Positions 55,335-64,000 of a DNA stretch of 64,000 bases are shown piece after piece. The translations under genes were made by a program, and so were the position numbers. The stretch is taken from positions 62,682,001-62,746,000 of the forward strand of contig CM060733.1 of the NCBI GenBank assembly GCA_030704615.1. Direction: 5' to 3'. The first letter of the stretch is position 1. The number at the start of each line of letters is the position of its first letter. The notes below the pieces were generated by a model, which searched no databases, had not been told where the DNA came from, and was given only the letters and a program-made list of their open reading frames with translations. The stretch comes from Takakia lepidozioides (lineage: Eukaryota > Streptophyta > Takakiopsida > Takakiales > Takakiaceae).

Positions 55335-55490
55335 GTATTTGGGCGCCGAAATAGCCCGCTCTGCGCCATAAAATACCGCAGTATATCACATTTTAAGAGG
55401 AGATTTCGGCGCCAAAATACCCCGGTGGATGTCTTCAAAACACCACTTTAGCACACTGCTCTTGGGAATTTCGGCGCCGAAATACCAAGG
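55335..55490. repeat. Three GGCGCC palindromes, including the best one
   Basis: GGCGCC cores lie at 55342, 55408 and 55473 (spacing 66 and 65). The last is a perfect 16-bp palindrome, ATTTCGGCGCCGAAAT, the clearest consensus in the window. Confidence 0.88.
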
Positions 55491-55760
55491 TCAGTGGTTT
55501 TAGGACGACGGTGGTTTTAGCACAATTTCTTCCCGTTATGTCGTGGCACCTTCTCTGTCGAGCCCCTTCTAGCCCCACTCATTTTCGATCACCTGTGTGG
55601 GTAGCCGTTGCTGGCCAATGCGGGCACGTATTGCCGTTGCCCCAGAGAAGATCACCTGAGAAGGTTTTCCGCATTGGGTTTTCAATGTTTGCATCTCCTT
55701 GTTTAAAAACAACAGTGATTACTTGTCCTTCTCCATTCCCGGTGGGCGCACACTTCCTCA

Positions 55761-56092
55761 ATGCCGCGCTGTATAAGTGCCTTCTGCATTCAACGGAGTG
55801 GGATTGGAGGATCGCGATTGCGTGAGCCGGTGATGGGAGACATTATGGTGGAGTTGGACTTCAGTGAAGGTACACGCAGGGTGACGAGTTTCCGAGCACT
55901 TCTGTGGGATTCTCTTTGGGTGAGGCTTGCCAGTGGACAACAGTGGATACTTGTTGTGCGAGATAGACCTGGAAGACGGAGTGTTCGTCTCTTCATCATG
56001 AGATGTTGCTGCGACGAGTTCTGGAGGTCTTACAAGCATCGTTTTAGTACTCCATCAGGTCCTAACTTATACATTCTGCTTCCTACCATAGT
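55761..56092 (+). pseudogene. Small cysteine-containing protein relative (fragment)
   Basis: The frame contains MGDIMVELDFSEG, then a WILVVRD segment and RSVRLFIMRCCCDEFW. It lines up with the 37.46-38.11 kb protein and the 56.7-57.4 kb copy (GDI.V, W.L...D, RS....RW.CC.W). No clear signal peptide is in frame. It is probably a decayed duplicate. Confidence 0.45.
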
Positions 56093-56134
56093 ATAAGGTC
56101 AGAACGGACATCGCAATTTGTCCAGTTGCAGACC

Positions 56135-56430
56135 CTCTCACGGAAATGCGGTAACGCATTCCATCGCGCTGGTCGGAAATGTCACACTTTTCAAAGTGTT
56201 GGACGGAAATTTGGCACCGCATTCCCTTGTCCAAAAAGAAGTTTCCATTGCCAAGCTGGAAATGCGTCGCCGCATTTGCAATGCCAACCTCGATGTCTGT
56301 CCAATTTATAGACCTGTGTTGGTATTTCGTGTACCTGGACGGAAATGATGCACCGCATTCCATTGTCCGACACTGAAATGCGGTTCATACATTTCCATGT
56401 CGGCACTGAAATGCGGTGCCGCATTTCCGT
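56135..56430. repeat. GC-core palindrome array, AAATGC..GCATTT type
   Basis: Cores at 56150 (GGTAAC), 56213 (GGCACC), 56266 (GTCGCC), 56349 (TGCACC), 56382 (GGTTCA) and 56415 (GGTGCC), within GGAAATGCGGTGCCGCATTT-like palindromes. Spacing is 63, 53, 83, 33 and 33. These are diverged relatives of the GGCGCC palindromes. Confidence 0.75.
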
Positions 56431-56694
56431 GTCCGACATGGCGTTACTCTGGTATATTCTAGACACATGACTCTCATACCGGTTACTCTGGTATATTCAT
56501 CCGGACAGACAAATTGTACAAATGAGACATCAAATTGTAAACAGTGGGCCAATTCCGACAATTATTCAACAGAATTATTCAGAATGAAACACAATCATAC
56601 AGAAGTGAGGTACGATGGGTTTATTGATCGGACACGATGTCTCACATTTACCAACTGCAGACAAAACTAAGCCCTTCCTCCTTCTACATGGGCT
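56431..56694. other. No gene seen
   Basis: This is probably the 3' flank of the minus-strand small-protein gene that follows; no feature is supported. Confidence 0.35.
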
Positions 56695-57397
56695 TCACCA
56701 AGTCGACGGAACTTCGATACCCCTCAAAACAAGCTCATTACTGCTGCGGCACCTCGAGGTAAACTGCAATGCGGTCGTTCTGCTGCCCTTGCTGGAGCCG
56801 ACGACAATGTCATGTCCATCAATGATACCACCATCATACATTGACAAGGTCACTGTGGGCCTCATGTGCCCGTGCGATTCGTCTTCGCAACTCAGCCGAA
56901 TGTCTCCATACACTGGAAGAGCGGAGTGATCTGCACGTATATAGTTTTCCCCGGTGCCGTCCTCCCTGGTCCACTGGCAGCAGTTCCAGCGCCAAAGCGA
57001 GGCCGTGCGTGATCTGTACGGCATCCCTTTCTAGCTTGGTATATCGAGGTCAACAAATTTTCAGGACCCACGGACCGCATTGACCCTCGCCCTCACCTCG
57101 CTCAAAGCGGTAATAGCCCTCCAGATACTCCATTGCGCGCAAAGACTCTTGCTTGATTCCAGCAGCGTCTGTGAAAACAGAGAGCCAGACAATGATGTCT
57201 CCTGATTCTGGTTTGAACATAGCATAATCGTGGCCATGATAATGGCAGTCGGCTGGATTTTGGCGGCATGGCATCCTTGAAAAAGAGTAGCGGAGTACGC
57301 TCAATGACAGCAGCTCCCGGATGGAGGAGGAGCAGCGCGGTGGCTGGAAAAAGTTCAAGCTAACGCTGCAATTCCTCACAAACACTCCAGGGCACAT
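56695..57397 (-). pseudogene. Small cysteine-containing protein relative (frameshifted)
   Basis: The minus strand reads SFSRMPCRQNPADCHYHGHD, then GDIIVWLSVFTDA, YYRFERGEGEGQCGPWVLKI (57397-57050) and, after frame changes, PYRSRTASLWRWNCCQWT, TVTLSMYDGGIIDGHDIVVG and RGIEVPSTW (57024-56695). It pairs along its length with 37681-38112 (RSRTALLYRWNCCEWT, KHDILVS, QVPSSW). It is the fuller version of the N-terminal half of the family. Confidence 0.55.
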
Positions 57398-57789
57398 TTA
57401 AATTTCCCCCTACAGGATCCTGGAGCGATGAAAATTGGTTGCTGCATGAATGTAGCCGTTTCAGTTTCCTACCCTGCCATGCAAACTATGGGCAGTCACT
57501 GCCAGGTGGGCCGATAGCCACTGGACACGACGAAGTCCATCCCCTCTTCGATGTAAATGCGGCGCCGAATTTCCATCCGGGGGGATGGACTTCGGTGGCA
57601 GATCTCAAACTATAACTTGTTGATGAGAAAGATGTATGGGTTCATCCACCTCCGTCGGTGGGTACGTGGGACCCAGATGCTCCATTATTGGAGGCCGGAC
57701 TGCTCTTCCGCTTCGCATCATTTCCAAAATCTAAGGGCTTCGTAGCTGTCCGCAAGGTCATTGTCATCGGCATCCAAGTCGTCCTCAGG
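57398..57789. other. Junction between copies IIa and IIb; no gene
   Basis: The stretch holds one palindrome (GGCGCC at 57561, in aatgcggcgccgaatttcc). On the minus strand, an acidic run (DDLDADDND) near 57770-57790 is too short to assign. Homology of IIb to copy I begins at about 57790. Confidence 0.5.
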
Positions 57790-57871
57790 TCATTCTGAAC
57801 CAAATTGTGGTGGCAACAACTCCTTTTTGTGGTGTTTGGCGCTTACGAATATGCTGGGTGGTTGGACAGAC

Positions 57872-60800
57872 CCGGTGGCTCCAAATCTGGAATGGTTCCC
57901 AAAGTACCAGGGACATGTGGAGCTTCCCCAAACTAGACAAACTGTCTGACCCCACATTCGACATGTGGATGAACCGCATGACATGGTGGTTTCAGGTACT
58001 TCCCCACGCTTCGTTTGGGGCTTCTACTCTAGTAGGGGGTGGATTCATTGTATTTTTTCAGGAAAGCGATCTGATGGAGAATCTCCACAGGTGACGACGA
58101 ATGCGCAAGAGCAGCTGGACACACAAGCACATCAGTTCAAGATGGAGATATCTCCTGCAGCAGAGAGCCTACGCGACTATGTGACGAGGTACTTTCTGCT
58201 CTACAAAACCAACCTATTCTTTCGTTAGCAGATGCTCGCCGGAGCCACGAGTTCACCGACCAGCCGAACGCGGACAAAGCAGCAATGCGCCTTCTGTACA
58301 GATACACACGCGCTGCCTTTCTTTCAAGTCCTTGCATTTCAGGATGTTAGAGGCCTCATGTGGTATTAGGGAAAATGGCGCCGAATTTTCCGTCAGGGCT
58401 CCGAAAATGGCTAAGTCCCTAGACTGGCTGGCCCTGAACTGGAAATTTGGCGCCATTTTCCAGTTCTAGGCCCTATTGCCGTTCAGGGACTTAGCCATTT
58501 TCGGGCTAAGTCCCTAGACTGGCTGGCCCGGAACTGGAAATTCGGCGCCATTTTCCAGTTCTAGGCCCTATTGCCGTTCATGGACTTAGCCATTTTCGGG
58601 CTAAGTCCCTAGACTGGCTGGCCCTGAACTGGAAATTTGGCGCCATTTTCCAGTTCCAGGCCCTATTGCCGTTCAGGAACTTAGCCATTTTCGGGCTAAG
58701 TCCCTAGGGTGGCTGGCCCTGAAGTGGAAATTCGGCGCCATTTTCCAGTTCTAGGCCCTATTGCCGTTTAGGGACTTAGCCATTTTCGGGCTAAGTTCCT
58801 AGACTGGCTGGCCCCGAACTGGAAATTCGGCGCCATTTTCCAGTTCTAGGCCCTATTGCCGTTCAGGGACGTAGCCATTTTTGGGCTAAGTCCCTAGGGT
58901 GACTGGCCCTGAACTGGAAATTCGGCGCCATTTTCCAGTTCTAGGCCCTATTGCCGTTCAGGGACTTAGCCATTTTCGGGCTAAGTCCCTAGGGTGGCTG
59001 GCCCTGATTTGGAAATTCGGCGCCATTTTTCCAGTTCTAGGCCCTATTGCGGTTCTGGGACTTAGCCATCTTCGGGCCAAACCGGGAAAAATGGCGCCGA
59101 ATTTCCAGTTCAGGGCTCCCAAGATGGCTAAGTCCGTAGGGTGGCAGTCACCGAAAACCGAAATTCGGCGCCATTTTTCCATTTCTAGGCCCACTCACAT
59201 CCGCCCCAACCTGGGAAAATGGTGCCGAATATGCATTTCAGGGACCTCATTGTGTTTTTCATGAATGCAGGTACCGCAAGTTCTCCCTTTTGGAGAAAGG
59301 TCATCTGTCTTTCGAGCCACCATTCTTCCTGGCATGGAGGAACCCTGGGGCTGACTCCATGTACACTGACGATATTGTGAAGGAGTGGCATTTGGAACAT
59401 TTGCGTGATTGCCCTTGGTATGTGGACCTTCCGCCCGGCTCGCTCGACCCATCCGAGTTTCAATTGAAGCTGGATGTTGAATTCCGACGAAACCGGGCTC
59501 CGCTGCCTCAGGAAAGCGGCAGAGCTTGCTCAGGCAGGAATTCAGGAGAAATTGCATGAGAAGAGTAAAGGCCAAAGGAAAAGGACAAGGAAACAGGTGA
59601 GTGCAGTAACACCCAAAAAGAAGAAAACCATCGGGGCATCGGAGGAGGCGCAGGAGGGGACCCAAGAGAGTGACTCGGACGACGACTTTGTTCAAGGTCC
59701 TGCGACTGCTGTTGCTCCTTCCCAGTCACTGGTCGTCCGGGTTCCCAAGTCAGTTCGGAGTGGGACTGGCTCTGCCAAGAAGTTGGCATTTGAGGGCGAG
59801 CCTACACGGCGGTATTCGGTGGTGACGTTTACGCACAGGCCAAAGCTAGAACCTCCAACCATCATCCAATGCGTCAATGAGAGCTTCCTTGACGCTCTCG
59901 CTGCCAGGGCGAAGAAGGTGGCACACAGCAAGTCTCTGGCGGAGCAGAAGGGGAAAGCCAAGAAGAGGGCTGGCGGTACAGAGCCTAAAGACACCCCTGG
60001 TTTTGAAGCCATGATGGAATTCTTCACGGCTGTGAGCACGGATTGCAAGAGCACTCTGGGGGGGGGGGGGGTTGAGGTGGAGAGAGCTTGCGACATGATT
60101 CTCCTCGACATTCCAGATGGGGAGCTGCTGGAGGGCCTAGATGGTGTGCCCACCTGGAACAGGTTTACTGAGGACTACTGGAAAGCCGGGTTTGGGCTGG
60201 CGGGGATGCTTCTGGATGACGGTGGATTTGTGGTTGTCCTTGCCACGAGAGAGAAGACCACAGAGAATGCGGTGGCAAGGTGGACACCGAAAAGTGTCAC
60301 CCCGGTCCTCCTCAGAAAATGGTTCTGCATCAGTACACAGTGGTTGCGAACAGAGGGCCAAAGTGTAAGTTATCAATCTATTGCATTCACTTCATATTGT
60401 GGTGTATGTTAAGTAGACCCTGGAGTTGATCCCTTCTTTGTTGGATGTGCAGACATTGGTGTTTGAGGCATATTGCTTTGTGAAGAGAGGGTCTATGTTC
60501 AAATTCCGCAACGACGATCGTCTTGTTGATGCCGCTGTAGACCCTGTAACCTACGATGTCCTCTACAACTATGTGCCCCACTCCAGTATGCCGAAGGACA
60601 CAAAGACAGGCAAACCGTGGCGGTACAGCCGGACCCGGAGCCCTGCTTTCATCCAAACCCTCATGGAGACGTGCTCAGATGTCCAAGGGCGGATTCTGGA
60701 CCTCACATGCGGCACGGGTAAGCCTTCACGTGCTCAGTTTGTCCCCTGGCCCGATTGCAATTGCATGCCGCAAGCTATTAACCGCCCGCTTTGTTCCTCA

Positions 60801-61583
60801 GGTGCTTCAATGTGGGCAGGGACGTTGTCCGACAGGCATGTGTTTGCCTTCGAGCCAGATACTGCCCTCCACAACTCGGAACTTGCAGCGGCTGAACGTC
60901 TGCCGAAAGAGGAAGAGGCATCCTCGGAGGATGAGGAAAAATCTGAGAAGGAGCAGGGGGAGGAACAAGTTGGGATAGAGGCCGAGGAGCCCCCGGTGTA
61001 CGAGTGAGTGGTGGCATTGTAAGTTGCCTCCAGATTTCGTGAGGCACCTCCCTTCGCTCTCTTATTACCCTTTCTGCTTCTGCTGGTATTGACATTCGTG
61101 AAGTGGATTTGTTCTTACTATAGGATGCCAAGTACGGCAGGAGGGACGTCTACACCGGAGTTCATGGGCAGGAGGAACGTGCCTTTTTTTGCCAGGGGGG
61201 ATTTCATGCCTAGTCCAGAAAGGGACTACATCCTTCCTACTTATGCTGCCCGGCTTGCTTCGGTGTCCATTAGGAGGTGTTCCGAACCTAGTCGTGTACA
61301 ACAGATTTTAGACAAGGCAAGCCTCAAGAAAATGAAGATGAGGGAGGAGGCAGCAGCTATTAGAGCCCGTCGGGCTCGTAGATTTGTCTTGGATTCTGCT
61401 GAGGAAAGTGGGGGAGAAGAGGCAAAAGATTCCCAGGAGGTGAGGTGGACAGTCCCCCAAGGAGAGGACGACATTTTTGAGAGGCATACTGCAACCGATG
61501 CATCACAGAGCTCGGAGGATGAGGGGGATGAGGGGGATGAGGAAGAAGGTGGGGCAAGTTCCTCGGAGGGTGTAGGAGAGTAG
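57872..61583 (+). pseudogene. ParB-like / SAM methyltransferase fusion, copy IIb (5'-truncated)
   Basis: Nearly identical to copy I but lacking the first exons and the ParB-like domain. Exons: 57872-57995, 58091-58301, 59271-60364, 60453-60717, 60802-61003 and 61124-61583. The methyltransferase part has MILLDIPDG (motif IV) and LLDDGGFVVVLA, then motif X (SRTRSPAFIQTLMET), LDLTCGTG split by an intron after the glycine, GASMWAG and FAFEPD. The basic KGQRKRTRKQ and TPKKKKT tracts suggest a nuclear protein. Defects: a short deletion after NLFFR (58228) giving a stop, donor GT changed to AT at 58302, a lost segment near 59510, and a G14 run at 60058-60071. The poly(A) signal AATAAA lies at 61647. 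The exon model is the clearest of the three copies. Confidence 0.8.
58360..59235. repeat. Long GGCGCC palindrome array in an intron of copy IIb
   Basis: GGCGCC cores lie at 58377, 58449, 58544, 58639, 58734, 58829, 58924, 59019, 59093 and 59167. Seven cores from 58449 to 59019 are exactly 95 bp apart; the outer steps are 72, 74 and 74. The unit is the same as in copy I, in the opposite orientation, but there are about four more 95-bp units. The intron thereby grew to about 970 bp, against about 200 bp in IIa. Confidence 0.92.
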
Positions 61584-61699
61584 TGCCCATTCCGGCTATG
61601 ACAGTTAGAACACACTTGTATAGATGTGGCTTGCCACAAAATTTGCAATAAAATGTTGCATTTCAAGTCCACTGGTGCCACATTCCAACTTCACATGAC

Positions 61700-61784
61700 C
61701 CTATTTCCGTGGACTCACAATGGTCTGCTCATGCTTTTTTTTTTTCCGCTCATGCTCATGCCGCTCATGAAATAGCAGCCCCCC
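61700..61784 (-). repeat. Right terminal inverted repeat, copy IIb
   Basis: The complement starts GGGGGGCTGCTATTTCATGA and runs through the CATGAGC subterminal repeats and an A-run. It is nearly identical to 7531-7610. Confidence 0.85.
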
Positions 61785-61788
61785 TGAT

Positions 61789-64000
61789 TTGGAGCCAGAA
61801 TTCTTTGAGGAAGCTAAGAGTTTGTTCATCAAATACAGAGATGAATTTGCTTGGAGCTACGAGGATTTAAAAGGGATACCACCTGAGATCTGTCAGCATA
61901 AGATTGAACTAGAACCAAGGTCAGTACCAATCAAACAGGCAAGGTACAGAATGAATCCCAACTATGCACAGAAGGTTGGAGAAGAGATCAAGAAGTTGGC
62001 TGAGGCTAAGTTTATATACCCGATAGAGTATACAACTTGGTTGTCACCCATTGTGATAGTTCCCAAGAAGAATGGTAAACTGAGAGTTTGTGTGAACTAT
62101 AAGAAGTTGAATGCTTGCACGAAGAAATATCATTTTCCCTTGCCATTCACAGAAGCGGTATTGGACACTGTGGCAGGCCATGAGATGTACTCATTCATGG
62201 ATGGTTTCAGTGGTTATAATCAAGTGCAAGTGGCAGAAGAAGACCAGGGAAAGACAGCTTTCATCACAGACTGGGGTGCTTATGCATACAAAGTCATGCC
62301 TTTTGGACTTTGTAATGCACCAGCAACCTTTCAGAGAGTGATAAGTGAATCTTTTCATGAGTATCTGGATGATTTCATGCAGGTGTTCTTGGATGATTTC
62401 AGTGTGTACAGCTCTAAGAATGAGCACTTGCATAAATTGGAGTTATGTTTGGCCAGATGCAGGATGAGAGGTCTGGGCCTGAATCCAGAGAAGTGTACTT
62501 TCTGTGTGAACTCAGGGGTGCTTCTGGGACACATTGTGTGTAAGAGGGGACTTCTTGTGGATCCCAGGAAGACAGAGGCCATTAAAGCCTCTCCACCACC
62601 AATAAATGTTAAGAGTCTAAGGAGATTCCTTGGACAAACCAGTTATTACAGAAGATTTGTCAAAAGGTATGCACAGATAGCAGCACCATTGAGCAAGCTT
62701 CTGAAGAAAGATGCAGTGTTTGCATGGACAGCTGAATGTCAACAGGCTTTTGAGGAACTTACATTGTCAGTAACAACTACACCTGTGCTGATTAACCCTC
62801 ACTGGCATGTAGTATTTCATGTTCACTGTGATGCCTCAGGAGAAGCGTTGGGAGCGGTGTTAGCCCAAAATGTTACAAGAAATATAGATTCACCTGTGTA
62901 CTATGCTAGCAGGTTGATGAATAGTGCTGAAAGGAACTATAGCACAACTGAAAGAGAAGCACTGGCAATGATTTATGCAGTCAAGAAATTCAGGCATTAC
63001 CTATTGGGAAGAAAGTTTATGTTTTATGTGGATCACTAGGCTCTGATATATCTGGTGAACAAACCTTTGATAAGTGGAAGGATAGCAAGGTGGTTAATAA
63101 TCTTGCACGAGTTTGAGTTCGAAGTTGTTTACAAGCCTGGCCATTTGCATCTTGTGGCAGATCATTTGTCACGCCTAACAACAGGAGAGCCCGCCACAGG
63201 AGTAGACGACCAATTACCTGATGCGAGTTTATTTGCAATGGAGGTGTAGGGAAGTGCAGATGAATGGTTAGATTGGCAGTGGCCAATCAGATACTACCTT
63301 ACTCATGGTCAGTGCCCACCTGATAAGGAGCAGAGGAAGAGAATCGCTATCAAGGCTTTACCCTATACTATGGTAGGGGGCAGAATGTATAAGCTAGGAC
63401 CTGATGGAGTACTTAAACGATGCTTGTACCACCATGAAGTAAATAAAGTTTTGGAGGAAGTTCATAAAGGAGTGGCTGGAGGTCATTTTGGAGAAGAGAC
63501 TACCAGTAGGAAGATACTACTTGCAGGTTACTGGTGGCCTACTTTGTTCAAAGATGTACACAAGTATTGTCAGAGTTGTGATGAATGTCAGAGGCTAGGA
63601 CCTTTGCACAGATCTGGGAAGATGGCTTTGCATCCTACGATGCCTACTGAACCATTTCAGAAATGGGGATTAGACTTTGTTGGACCAATTAGCCCACCAG
63701 CCAAGAATACACAGAACAAGTACATAATTACAGTCACTGATTATACTACGAAGTGGGTGGAAGCTTAAGCTTTGAGGGACAACACAGCCAAGTCCACAGC
63801 AAAGTTCCTATATGAGAACATACTTACACGATTTGGCTGTCCCCTGGAATTTATCAGTGACCTAGGAAGTCACTTCATTAATGAGACCATTGAACTATTG
63901 ACTAAAGAGTTCATGATTGTGCATAGGAAGAGTACAACATATTACCCACAGGGTAATGGGCAGGCAGAGGCTACCAACAAAATACTATGTACTATCTTGG
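61789..64000 (+). pseudogene. pol: Second Ty3/gypsy pol: RT, RNase H, integrase (runs off the edge)
   Basis: Starts abruptly 4 bp from the transposon end, without gag or protease. The reverse transcriptase (61789-62480) has RYRMNPNYAQKVGEEIKKL, VCVNYKKLNA, MDGFSGYNQV, MPFGLCNAPATFQR and the FLDD box (VFLDDFSVYSS). RNase H (about 62800-63170) has FHVHCDASGEALGAVL and TEREALAMIYAVKKFRHY; a TAG at 63037 interrupts it (DH*ALIYLVN). The integrase begins near 63370 with [20 protein letters not shown] and CQSCDECQR (zinc finger), then GLDFVGPI and [17 protein letters not shown] stop follows at 63766. The second catalytic Asp is in FISDLGSHF near 63850. It belongs to a lineage different from the element at 42.6-48.8 kb. 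Confidence 0.88.

Larger units (their letters stand above)
36583..61784. mobile_element. Composite MULE-like transposon region (copies IIa and IIb)
   Basis: The left end at 36583 starts GGGGGGTTGCTATTCCATGA and the right end at 61784 is the complement of GGGGGGCTGCTATTTCATGA. Between them, in order: a palindrome array, a small-protein gene, the transposase (minus), a gypsy insertion with an assembly gap, the ParB/methyltransferase gene IIa (plus), two more small-protein relics, and a second, 5'-truncated ParB/methyltransferase copy IIb with its own array. The flanks (ggacaacac and tgatttgga) show no target duplication. It is therefore likely two overlapping copies rather than one 25-kb element. 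Orientation is opposite to copy I. Confidence 0.6.

Noticed and set aside
58360-59235. Regular repeat-spacer arrays that could be read as CRISPR
   Set aside because: Spacers are repeats of each other, the unit is a GC-core palindrome in a eukaryotic intron, and no cas genes are present.

Overview
This window looks like nuclear DNA of a land plant, probably a seed-free one (moss, lycophyte or fern grade). The evidence is a multi-exon plant-type MSH6 gene with a PIP box and a Tudor domain, PLS-type pentatricopeptide (PPR) fragments with an E/E+ domain, a chromodomain Ty3/gypsy retrotransposon, GT-AG introns and a 500-base assembly gap. The species cannot be fixed from the sequence. Apart from MSH6 (25.9-35.2 kb, minus strand) almost everything is mobile-element DNA, mostly frameshifted. 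Several frameshifts sit on G or C homopolymers, so some 'pseudogene' calls may be assembly error.

Layout: 0.2-1.9 kb, broken Helitron-type PIF1 helicase in AT-rich DNA; 2.3-7 kb, scrambled PPR pieces and degenerate repeats; 7.53-16.03 kb, DNA transposon copy I; 16.7-17.4 kb, a probable LTR; 17.8-18.9 kb, a remnant of a third copy; 18.9-20.3 kb, LINE fragment; 20.6-22.0 and 23.35-23.6 kb, gypsy relics; 23.6-25.7 kb, AT-rich and low-complexity DNA with SINE-like pieces; 25.9-35.2 kb, MSH6; 36.58-61.78 kb, a composite of the same DNA transposon family (copy IIa, split by a gypsy element at about 42-48.8 kb, plus truncated copy IIb at 57.8-61.78 kb); 61.8 kb to the edge, a second gypsy pol.

The most interesting content is the DNA transposon family. 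It has 21-22 bp terminal inverted repeats (GGGGGCTGCTATTTCATGAG...) and two divergent genes: a Mutator-like (MULE) transposase with a SWIM zinc finger, and a nuclear-looking protein joining a ParB/sulfiredoxin-like domain (WDGNHR motif) to a permuted, beta-class-like SAM methyltransferase (DIPD in place of DPPY, then motif X, then D-L-T-C-G-T-G). Copies IIa/IIb also carry a small cysteine-containing protein family. All copies carry palindromes centred on GGCGCC (best case ATTTCGGCGCCGAAAT), singly in introns or in tandem arrays spaced 53, 64, 74-75 or 95 bp, close to whole helical turns. A ParB-like protein, a methyltransferase and a parS-like palindrome in one transposon suggest a self-recognition or marking system. 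That link is inference, and I know of no described equivalent.
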